Assembly: GCA_903927495.1 (NCBI GenBank)
Contig: CAIYNH010000342.1
Coordinates: forward strand, 1-5,089
Reading direction: 5' to 3'
DNA length: 5,089 nt
Source of the DNA: an uncultured beta proteobacterium
Lineage (GTDB): Bacteria; Pseudomonadota; Gammaproteobacteria; Burkholderiales; Burkholderiaceae_C
The position numbers were made by a program, and so were the translations under genes. Below, in pieces: positions 1 through 5,089 of this stretch; positions within the stretch are counted from its first letter, which is position 1, and every line of letters starts with the position of its first letter. A model generated the notes under the pieces. It ran no database searches and was not told the origin of the DNA. It saw only the letters and a list, made by a program, of their open reading frames with translations.

Positions 1-173
1 ATCCGACCCCAAAATCACTGCGGCTGTGTGGCGGTTGCTGTTGTAACTTCAAAAGACGCGATTCACAGCGCCCACTTGCCACAGCAAGCTAAACCAGATC
101 TCGAAAAGTTTTAAACAAACAGGCTGTATCACATACGCTGCTTGCGTAAGCCACTATAAAACAAGAAGCAGTT
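1..173. other. Noncoding stretch downstream of the GH30 gene, no gene supported
   Basis: No start codon with a convincing frame is seen on either strand. Two small stem-loops are present: CTTGC/GCAAG (75-79 with 84-88) and TACGC/GCGTA (134-138 with 144-148). The second competes with GCTT/AAGC (140-143 with 148-151). None is followed by a U run on the minus strand, so none is called as the operon terminator. The extreme left could hold the tail of a convergent plus-strand gene, but the frames are too short to tell. Confidence 0.5.
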
Positions 174-1508
174 TCATCTACATTTGAGAAAGCTCGCGAT
201 GGAGCGTGGCGGTAATTCTGTGACATAGTTTTCGCCATCCAGTCGCAACACAAAACCAATCGGTGCTTCGGTCCGGTTCATCACCACCACGGCAACCGTC
301 CCATCCGGATTCAAAAAAGCAGTGCATTCCAGATCTTGTTTGGTGGCGGCGCACAACACCCGGCGCGCGCCGGGCTTGATGAGTCGGCTGAAGTGACCCA
401 GGTAGTAATACGAGCTTTGGTGCAGTAGCGCATCGCGGACGGGGTCAATCAAAATCGGTGCGCTGCAGAGGTTGCCTACATGGTTGGGGCCACCAGTCTC
501 GTCGAGCACCAGATTCCAGTCTATCCAGCCCACGGTCCAGCGGTTCAGGTCATTGATGATATTGTGGGCATAGCGCTCGCCCAGGTCCCAGGAGCCGGTG
601 TGTGGGCCACCCTCTTGACAGCCTTCAGTGAACAGGAGTTGCTTGTCAGGCCAGGCATCGTGGGTCAGTTGAACCTGCTCAAAATGATGTTCGCCATACC
701 AGTGAAAACCGGCACCCCAGACATATTTATTAGCTTGTGGGTCTGAATACACTACGCTGGCGCGTTGGACCAGGCTATCACGGTTGTGGTCCCAAACCAC
801 TATTTTGATCTGACCAAGGTCGGCTTTTTCCAATTCCGGGCCGAGAAAGTCGCGCACAAAATCGCGCTCTTCTTCGGCGCTGTAAATACACGAATCCCAA
901 GTTTGCGTGGCAGCCGGTTCGTTTTGCACCGATACCGCCCAGATCGGCACGCCTTCGGCCGCATATTCCTGAATGAAGCGCACATAGCAGCGGGCCCAGG
1001 CTTGCCGGTATTGCGGTAGCAAATGTCCGCCTCGGTTCATTTGCCCGTTGTCCTTCATCCAGGCTGGCGGACTCCAGGGTGAAACCAGCAGTTTGATGGG
1101 TTGCGCTGCCGCTCGAAGGGCTGCTTTGATAAATGGCAGCAGTGCCTGCCTGTCGCGTTCAATGCTGAAGCTTTTCAGGTCAATATCACCCGGCGTTTCC
1201 ACATGGGCATAGTTGCCCAGTGAAAAATCGCAACTGTTCATGTGCACGCGGCACAGGCTGTAGCCGTGACCGTGCCCTTGGTCGAAATAGTCGCGCAGAA
1301 CTTGCGCCTGCTTGGTTGCGCTCAGGCGCTGCCAGGTGACGGCGGCGGCTTCAGTGAAGGCAGCACCGAAGCCTTGCAGGGTTTGAAAGGTATGTGTGCT
1401 ATTGACAAAGACATTTGCAAGACTGTTGTCTGGTGCCTGAACAGGCACCAGCCCAACGGAAGCCAAGCGCTTGTCACCGTCACGCGCTGTAAGAAAAAAC
1501 TTGAGCAT
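174..1508 (-). CDS. GH30-family glycosidase, probable intracellular beta-glucosidase/beta-1,6-glucanase
   Basis: Seen: 444 residues, about the length of a complete GH30 enzyme. In order: TFQTLQGFGAAFTEAAA at 40-56 (typical GH30 opening), SPWSPPAWMK at 143-152, VQNEP with acid/base E197, FHWY at 268-271, and LLFTEGCQEGGP with nucleophile E295. These lie in a TIM barrel. The last 65 or so residues form the short beta-sandwich that GH30 packs beside its barrel. Known: GH30 is a retaining family of clan GH-A that includes glucosylceramidases, beta-glucosidases, beta-1,6-glucanases and xylanases; some GH30 enzymes in laminarin loci remove beta-1,6-linked glucose. Inferred: with a GH17 partner, a beta-1,6 or general beta-glucosidase role on imported oligosaccharides fits best. 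The N-terminus (MLKFFLTARDGDKRLASVG) has no signal peptide, so the enzyme is probably cytoplasmic. Start: the only ATG available, with a weak GAG about eight bases upstream; upstream the frame runs straight to the GH17 stop codon. Family sure, exact linkage specificity not. Confidence 0.9.
   Translation of the reverse strand: MLKFFLTARDGDKRLASVGLVPVQAPDNSLANVFVNSTHTFQTLQGFGAAFTEAAAVTWQRLSATKQAQVLRDYFDQGHGHGYSLCRVHMNSCDFSLGNYAHVETPGDIDLKSFSIERDRQALLPFIKAALRAAAQPIKLLVSPWSPPAWMKDNGQMNRGGHLLPQYRQAWARCYVRFIQEYAAEGVPIWAVSVQNEPAATQTWDSCIYSAEEERDFVRDFLGPELEKADLGQIKIVVWDHNRDSLVQRASVVYSDPQANKYVWGAGFHWYGEHHFEQVQLTHDAWPDKQLLFTEGCQEGGPHTGSWDLGERYAHNIINDLNRWTVGWIDWNLVLDETGGPNHVGNLCSAPILIDPVRDALLHQSSYYYLGHFSRLIKPGARRVLCAATKQDLECTAFLNPDGTVAVVVMNRTEAPIGFVLRLDGENYVTELPPRSIASFLKCR
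1430..1451. repeat. Perfect 10-bp inverted repeat in the 5' coding part of the GH30 gene
   Basis: CTGGTGCCTG (1430-1439) and CAGGCACCAG (1442-1451) are exact reverse complements separated by only AA. In the GH30 mRNA they cover nucleotides 58-79, coding for residues 20-27 (LVPVQAPD), and could form a stem of nine or ten pairs with a tiny loop. No U tract follows, so it is not a terminator. It lies in the variable N-terminal stretch before the first conserved GH30 block. Confidence 0.85.
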
Positions 1509-1515
1509 GACGGGA

Positions 1516-1519
1516 CTCA
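1516..1519 (-). promoter_or_regulatory. Very weak ribosome binding site of the GH30 gene
   Basis: Only TGAG, seven bases before the ATG at 1508, resembles a Shine-Dalgarno in the 24-base gap after the GH17 stop. The gap is a whole number of codons, so both genes share a frame. Together with the weak site, this suggests that GH30 translation may depend on ribosomes finishing the GH17 gene, or that it is made at a lower level. That part is inference. Confidence 0.35.
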
Positions 1520-1532
1520 GACTTGGCGTTGA

Positions 1533-3539
1533 TTAGTCCTTTGATATGTAGATCTTGTCAAGGTAGATGTTGGGTTGTCCGGTGGTTCCGAAATCTTTCT
1601 TTGTGACTGCGTAATCATCTGCAATCACAAATCTGTGCATCACCATGGACAAGTCTGCGGTATTGCCTTTAACTAGGTCAGCCAATGGAATCGAGACATG
1701 GCACCAGACGTTGGTGTTGCAATATCCATAGTTGCCGTTTTCGAGTGCAATCAATGCCTTGACCTCTTCGTTGTCAGCCGTGTTGGTCAGTACCCCTAGC
1801 ATCAGTTTGCCGGGATAGTTGTTGGTCTTGAGGTCAAACTGCAAGTGACCCTTGCTTGCGAATTGGGACAGATTGGACGAATATTTTTCGGTAGTGCCAA
1901 AGAAGAAGCCCCAACCCCATTCCGCCGGTGTGGGTTTGATCTCAAAAGCATTTGGGCCGTCGCTGCTTCCTGAGCCTGTAAAGTTGTGGGTGCCGGTGGC
2001 AGTGGTGCCCCACGCATTCCAGCTTAATGCGGTTGCGCCAGTCACAGGAGCTACCAATTCTCCAGTGCTTGCGGCATCCGCATACAGGGTATATCTGGAG
2101 ACCTGAGTTGTGTCAATTGCAGCATTCAGGGTTGGCGGTAACCAGTAAATAGCATCCGCTTCGGTGTAAGTCGTACTTTCGTTAACCCAAGTCGTAGAAC
2201 CTGCCGGCTTGAGTCCCTGGATGACATAGCGCGCCTGACGGGCAGCGTTAAACAGGCCCCATTTATCATCGCCCTGCTTCCATGGCTCATCAAACGCCGA
2301 GAAGTAAAAAATTGCCTTTGGTCCAGCACCCAACTTGCCTTCATTGGCCCATTGGGTCAGGCGGTCGAAATACATTTTTTGATTGACAGGGTGCGCCCTG
2401 TAGGTCAAGGCACCCAAATTTACCGCGTTCCAGCCTGTTTCACCAATCACGATGGGCATTGTGGCAAGATTTTTGGAGTCGAGGTAGGTGCGAACGGCGG
2501 TGTATTCACGATACGCGGAGGCGATGGCAGCATCCATCATGGCACCGGCGCGAGATATCGGGGCAATATTCTTTTGCCGCCAATCCCAGATAGTCGAGTT
2601 GTAGATCGAGTCAAGTTCCGGATAGGTATGCATGGAGACAAAGTCGATAGCACCCAAAATCAGATTGGGCAGATTTTCACCCTTGGCATTGGCATAAAAA
2701 GCCCAGTTGTCATCTGACGTGACGGGCTGGGTGATCTGACCGCGCACCGTGTTGATGTAGCCGGCAATTTTTGCGGGCGGTACTGGAACGGTGGACCACG
2801 ACACCATGGTCTCGTTACCGACACTGACCGCCAGCACAATGTCTTTGTAGCTGTTGGCCAGTGCCACTGCTCTGGCAATTTCTTCGCTGTTGGAAACCTC
2901 GGTCGTTGGCATATGGCACATCTGATCGACAAGCGAGGGGGTGTAGTTATGAACGTAGGCACCCAGCATCACCTTGATGCCAAGGTTGTTGGCTTGAATG
3001 ATGCGCAGGGTCCGCTCAGCCACATTCATGGAGCTGGCAAACAGCCTGATGAGCCCAAACTTTCCCTCTGCAAGCAAACGCATATCTTGTGCAATCAGGG
3101 CATCCCATTCGATTTCCTTGGCTTGTTTGGCAGCAAGGTTTTGAATGGCTGACTTGCTCGGGTCGTCAAAGTATTCGAACTCGTTGGCTCGATCCGTCAA
3201 ATCAGGAATGCACTTTCCGTTCGCATCCAGGACGGCTTTTGTCAATTTTTTTGTAGCATCTGCAGGGTCGGTAACCTGTACCGTCTGGAATGGATGGCCG
3301 ACCCCCGTTGCAGTTCTGTAGGCACCATAGGCAACTGCCTTGCTGGAGGTGAACCCTGCCGGCAAGGCCCTGAGCGCGCTGCCAGCGGTTGCACTGGAAG
3401 AGGTGGAGCGCCCGCCATTGTCTGCCACGGCACCTCCCCCGCCGCAGCCGGCCATTAGCAGGGAAAAGCCCACTCCACAAAATACTTGGAACAACTTGTG
3501 GGTGCTATTTGATGTGGCGTTGATTGCTGTAAATTTCAT
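1533..3539 (-). CDS. GH17-family beta-1,3-glucanase-like lipoprotein with C-terminal accessory module
   Basis: Seen: 668 residues. A type II signal peptide ends in the lipobox LMAGC, lipidated Cys C32. Residue +2 is Gly, so there is no Asp retention signal, and outer-membrane sorting is expected. A Gly/Ser/Thr linker (33-55) leads to a TIM-barrel region at about 65-445 with GH17-like blocks: AVAYGAYR near 68, a DMRLLAEGKFGLIR block at 152-165, VGNE with acid/base E243, and IGETGW with nucleophile E367. A further module, about 470-668, is rich in aromatics (AEWGWGFFFG, 539-548), has a Cys pair (C607, C613) and ends in a beta strand IYLDKIYI. It looks like a beta-sandwich carbohydrate-binding domain, but the family is not assigned. 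Known: GH17 enzymes are retaining endo-beta-1,3-glucanases or glucanosyltransferases. Inferred: it cuts laminarin-like glucan at the outer membrane and feeds the upstream channel. The core GH17 enzyme is about 300-400 residues, so the extra length is linker plus module. A good Shine-Dalgarno supports the start. Confidence 0.88.
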   Translation of the reverse strand: MKFTAINATSNSTHKLFQVFCGVGFSLLMAGCGGGGAVADNGGRSTSSSATAGSALRALPAGFTSSKAVAYGAYRTATGVGHPFQTVQVTDPADATKKLTKAVLDANGKCIPDLTDRANEFEYFDDPSKSAIQNLAAKQAKEIEWDALIAQDMRLLAEGKFGLIRLFASSMNVAERTLRIIQANNLGIKVMLGAYVHNYTPSLVDQMCHMPTTEVSNSEEIARAVALANSYKDIVLAVSVGNETMVSWSTVPVPPAKIAGYINTVRGQITQPVTSDDNWAFYANAKGENLPNLILGAIDFVSMHTYPELDSIYNSTIWDWRQKNIAPISRAGAMMDAAIASAYREYTAVRTYLDSKNLATMPIVIGETGWNAVNLGALTYRAHPVNQKMYFDRLTQWANEGKLGAGPKAIFYFSAFDEPWKQGDDKWGLFNAARQARYVIQGLKPAGSTTWVNESTTYTEADAIYWLPPTLNAAIDTTQVSRYTLYADAASTGELVAPVTGATALSWNAWGTTATGTHNFTGSGSSDGPNAFEIKPTPAEWGWGFFFGTTEKYSSNLSQFASKGHLQFDLKTNNYPGKLMLGVLTNTADNEEVKALIALENGNYGYCNTNVWCHVSIPLADLVKGNTADLSMVMHRFVIADDYAVTKKDFGTTGQPNIYLDKIYISKD

Positions 3540-3547
3540 GGGAATAA

Positions 3548-3553
3548 CCTTCT
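3548..3553 (-). promoter_or_regulatory. Ribosome binding site of the GH17 lipoprotein gene
   Basis: AGAAGG on the minus strand lies eight bases before the ATG at 3539, inside the 25-base gap after the channel gene. It is the best Shine-Dalgarno of the three genes and fixes the start just before the lipoprotein signal peptide. Confidence 0.75.
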
Positions 3554-3564
3554 ACGTTGCGCTA

Positions 3565-4944
3565 TCAGAACCCGTAAACAAAACCAACTGTGACCCAGTT
3601 GCTGTCTTGGGTAATGCGTGAATCCGCGTCGTTGATGCTGGCATTGCTAGCCAAAGACATCGGCGACAAACCCAGTCGTGCGTAATGCACAGCACCGGTC
3701 TGGATGTTGAACTTCAGGCCATTGCCATAGTCATACTGCAAACCCAGAGCCCCCACCAACGCGGAATTACCTTGACCGCGCTCACTCGGGTTGTCGGTGC
3801 GCGCGGTGCCTAGTTGGATTAAGCCGAGCGAGGTTACCCATTTACCCACCCGGTAGCGCCCGCCCAGCATGACATCGATCGAACTTGCCGGGTAGCCCGG
3901 GTTGGTCACCCCATTGAGCGTGCCGCCCCAGTCGACGTTGAACATGTTGTTCCAGTTGGACGGGTTGGTGGTAAATACCGCATTTGCACCACTCCACCAA
4001 TTGCGCCGCAAACCAGCTGAAATTTCAATCTGTGAGTTGTACTGATAACGCCCCATGACCATCGCAATGCCTTGGCTGGATTCGCTCAGCAAGCTGTCGT
4101 CCATAGGGAAGGGTGTCAACCCAGTGAAAGGGCCATGCGTCCATGCACTCGGCGTGCCGTTTCTAGCGTCCTGCAACATCGCATCCACGACCAGGTCGCC
4201 CCGGTGAAATTGGGCATAAAACTCCAAAAACCGTGGCTTGTTGATTTTAAATTCGGTATTGCCCATGTCATAGGTGGCTTCCAATACCAGGTCGCCTTCG
4301 GCAACATCCAAAATGCGGGAGGTGTAGCGCACGGCGCTGGTCAGCATGCCGTAGCCCGCGCCGCTGGCACTCCATGGCCCGGATAAGCCGACGTTGGTTC
4401 CGTAGGGATAGTCAGACACGCTCCAAGCCCGCGTTGTCATATGTCCGGCACGCACGCTGCCGTAGTCTTCATGGCTGATGGCAATGTTTTTATCGTACCA
4501 AAAGCCATTCCAGACCGAGCCAGCCTGTGGCACATCGACCATGCCATCGCGCCAACGCTGGCTAACCAGGCCCGACAATTTGTAGCCTTTGCCCAGATCG
4601 ATTTTGGCCCCAAGGTAAGGTTGAAATTGTGAAAATGTTACGCCTCTGGTTTTGTACTCGCGACCAGGAATCACCGGGTCAGACCAGTTTTTGTCTTTTT
4701 CCTGACCCGCCACCCACTGGCAATCAGCGCAGTAGTTGCTGTTCAAACTCATGGTCACTTCACCAAACCCGTTCAGACTGAACATGCCATCGGGACCAAA
4801 GTCAATGGCATGACTTGTCGTTGCCAGCGATGCGGCGGCCAGCAGCAGGCCCAGACGGAAATGTGGTCTGCGGGTTGGCACCTCAACCGACTGAGTCCGG
4901 CGAGCCGCAGAAAATTTTGAGGTAAGTGATGAGTTCATGATCAT
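3565..4944 (-). CDS. Outer-membrane beta-barrel channel (porin-like), putative oligosaccharide uptake
   Basis: Seen: 459 residues. An Arg-rich N-terminus (residues 1-30) precedes a hydrophobic core (LGLLLAAASLA, 31-41) and a likely signal peptidase I site after SHA (A46/I47). The mature part alternates polar and aromatic residues in short strands separated by Gly/Asn/Asp-rich turns, and the protein ends in VTVGFVYGF. A terminal Phe after an amphipathic strand is the usual BAM recognition signal of outer-membrane barrels. Size fits a 14-18-strand channel. A CxxC pair (C72, C75) lies near the mature N-terminus. The N-terminus does not resemble the common betaproteobacterial general porins, and I do not recognise the family. 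Inferred: as first gene of a cluster with two beta-glucan hydrolases, 25 bases before the GH17 gene, it probably passes glucan oligosaccharides into the periplasm. Start: ATG at 4944 has an AGG six bases upstream; a second in-frame ATG at codon 3 is possible. Sure of outer-membrane barrel, unsure of substrate. Confidence 0.82.
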   Translation of the reverse strand: MIMNSSLTSKFSAARRTQSVEVPTRRPHFRLGLLLAAASLATTSHAIDFGPDGMFSLNGFGEVTMSLNSNYCADCQWVAGQEKDKNWSDPVIPGREYKTRGVTFSQFQPYLGAKIDLGKGYKLSGLVSQRWRDGMVDVPQAGSVWNGFWYDKNIAISHEDYGSVRAGHMTTRAWSVSDYPYGTNVGLSGPWSASGAGYGMLTSAVRYTSRILDVAEGDLVLEATYDMGNTEFKINKPRFLEFYAQFHRGDLVVDAMLQDARNGTPSAWTHGPFTGLTPFPMDDSLLSESSQGIAMVMGRYQYNSQIEISAGLRRNWWSGANAVFTTNPSNWNNMFNVDWGGTLNGVTNPGYPASSIDVMLGGRYRVGKWVTSLGLIQLGTARTDNPSERGQGNSALVGALGLQYDYGNGLKFNIQTGAVHYARLGLSPMSLASNASINDADSRITQDSNWVTVGFVYGF

Positions 4945-4950
4945 TGGATG

Positions 4951-4953
4951 CCT
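4951..4953 (-). promoter_or_regulatory. Weak ribosome binding site of the channel gene
   Basis: A lone AGG core (context CCAGGC on the minus strand) sits six bases before the ATG at 4944 and twelve before the in-frame ATG at 4938. The shorter distance favours the first ATG. The match is minimal, so either start is possible; they differ by two residues at the tip of the signal peptide. Confidence 0.4.
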
Positions 4954-4961
4954 GGGTGACG

Positions 4962-4975
4962 TGAAAGCGCTTTCA
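4962..4975. promoter_or_regulatory. LacI/GalR-family operator (perfect 14-bp palindrome)
   Basis: TGAAAGCGCTTTCA is a perfect palindrome with a central CG step. It fits the general LacI/GalR-family operator form (TGAAA-N-CG-N-TTTCA) and the related cre form. It ends 17 bases before the start codon of the channel gene, in the leader of the predicted operon. Known: regulators of this family bind such sites and respond to sugars or sugar phosphates. Inferred: a LacI-type repressor keeps the operon off until a glucan breakdown product appears. The regulator gene is not in the window. This is the only such site found in the window by eye. Confidence 0.8.
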
Positions 4976-4995
4976 TGTTTACTCGATCATCTCGC

Positions 4996-5029
4996 TTTTT
5001 CCCGTAAATAGACCCCCGTGTTTTCCCTA
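4996..5029 (-). repeat. Pair of short direct repeats in the leader
   Basis: TAGGGAAAA (5029-5021) and TACGGGAAAA (from 5005) on the minus strand repeat the core GGGAAAA, with copies starting 24 bases apart, and enclose a G-rich ACGGGGG run. They lie between the promoter candidate and the LacI-type operator. They could be activator half-sites, but short G/A-rich words recur by chance. Confidence 0.3.
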
Positions 5030-5052
5030 TGTGCTACTGAGGAATTTGGATA

Positions 5053-5081
5053 AATATCGGGGTTAACCCGAAAAGGGTAAA
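5053..5081 (-). promoter_or_regulatory. Candidate sigma70-type promoter, weak
   Basis: On the minus strand TTTACC (5081-5076, four of six matches to TTGACA) and GATATT (5058-5053, four of six to TATAAT) are separated by 17 bases. Transcription would start near 5046, giving a leader of about 100 bases with the LacI-type operator some 78 bases downstream of the start, where a repressor would act as a roadblock. A start nearer the operator cannot be excluded, since TTTACG (5008-5003) is another weak -35 candidate but lacks a good -10 partner. Low confidence, because matches of this quality arise by chance. Confidence 0.3.
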
Positions 5082-5083
5082 CC
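5061..5083. repeat. Imperfect inverted repeat upstream of the operon
   Basis: GGTTAACCC (5061-5069) and GGGTAAACC (5075-5083) are inverted copies with one mismatch around GAAAA. The left arm is itself part of a 10-bp palindrome, GGGTTAACCC (5060-5069). It overlaps the -35 and spacer of the promoter candidate, so it could be a regulator site, or the hairpin of a neighbouring transcript that ends or begins beyond the edge. There is no U tract, so a terminator is unlikely. Confidence 0.55.
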
Positions 5084-5089
5084 TGAAGA

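Larger units (their letters stand above)
174..4944 (-). other. Predicted three-gene beta-glucan utilisation operon
   Basis: The channel, GH17 lipoprotein and GH30 genes run in the same direction with gaps of 25 and 24 bases. No stem-loop followed by a U tract and no promoter-like pair is visible in either gap. Only the leader before the channel gene has room for a promoter, and it carries a LacI-type operator. Inferred: one transcript, ordered uptake, extracellular or periplasmic cleavage, then intracellular cleavage. The left end of the transcript is not defined, because no clear terminator follows the GH30 stop codon. Confidence 0.75.

Noticed and set aside
1..114. Possible 3' end of a convergent plus-strand gene: one frame is open from the edge to TAA at 112-114, another to TAA at 44-46 (SDPKITAAVWRLLL)
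   Set aside because: Frames of 37 and 14 codons without a stop are expected by chance, and two compete. Sequence to the left is needed.
134..151. Stem-loop after the GH30 stop as the operon terminator
   Set aside because: The stem is only five pairs and no U run follows on the minus strand.
480..746. Plus-strand open frames inside the GH30 gene (also 765-1019 and 1242-1532)
   Set aside because: They lie antisense to a gene with complete GH30 motifs, show no recognisable domains and have no good ribosome binding sites.
2352..2717. Plus-strand open frame of 121 codons antisense to the GH17 gene
   Set aside because: It is a shadow of the GH17 barrel region; the sequence has no domain pattern and the opposite strand carries the catalytic motifs.
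3340..3621. Plus-strand frame bridging the GH17 and channel genes
   Set aside because: The Pro-rich stretch is the reverse reading of the Gly-rich lipoprotein linker. No function or start signal supports it.
4783..4812. CATGCCAT/ATGGCATG inverted repeat around the signal cleavage region of the channel gene
   Set aside because: Eight pairs with a 14-base loop inside coding sequence is within chance expectation, and no context suggests a role.
4855..4875. Twin-arginine export signal (TRRPHFRL) in the channel protein
   Set aside because: The residues after RR do not fit the RRxFL pattern, and outer-membrane barrels need unfolded Sec export.
1..5089. CRISPR arrays, tRNA or rRNA genes, insertion sequences, frameshifted genes
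   Set aside because: No regularly spaced repeats, no tRNA-like cloverleaf, no transposase motifs or terminal repeats were found, and all three genes are intact.

Overview
The window holds one compact gene cluster, read entirely from the minus strand: an outer-membrane channel (4944 to 3565), a GH17-type lipoprotein (3539 to 1533) and a GH30 glycosidase (1508 to 174). The gaps are 25 and 24 bases, with no sign of an internal promoter or terminator, so I read it as a single transcription unit. It starts in the 145-base noncoding leader at the right edge. Signal peptides, an OM-type lipobox and a beta-barrel protein ending in Phe show a Gram-negative bacterium. The GC content (roughly 50-55% by eye), protein style and use of a porin-like channel rather than SusC/SusD suggest a betaproteobacterium, perhaps Burkholderiales/Comamonadaceae. 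That placement is inference; there is no marker gene.

The parts suggest a small beta-glucan utilisation system, most plausibly for laminarin-like beta-1,3-glucan with beta-1,6 branches. The lipoprotein has the GH17 catalytic glutamates (E243, E367) and an extra C-terminal module that may bind glucan, so it could cut beta-1,3 chains at the outer membrane. The beta-barrel would admit the oligosaccharides. The GH30 enzyme (E197, E295) has no signal peptide and would finish them inside the cell, perhaps at beta-1,6 linkages. No inner-membrane transporter or regulator gene is in the window.

Right edge (4945-5089): a perfect 14-bp palindrome of the LacI/GalR operator type lies 18 bases before the first start codon. 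It points to sugar-responsive repression. Further upstream are a weak sigma70-like promoter candidate, a 9-bp inverted repeat with one mismatch, and two GGGAAAA direct repeats.

Left edge (1-173): no gene could be supported. Two small stem-loops lack a U tract, so no clear terminator was found.

The most unexpected sequence structure is a perfect inverted repeat with 10-bp arms and a 2-bp spacer inside the first 27 codons of the GH30 gene (1430-1451). It would form a strong mRNA hairpin or serve as a dyad binding site.
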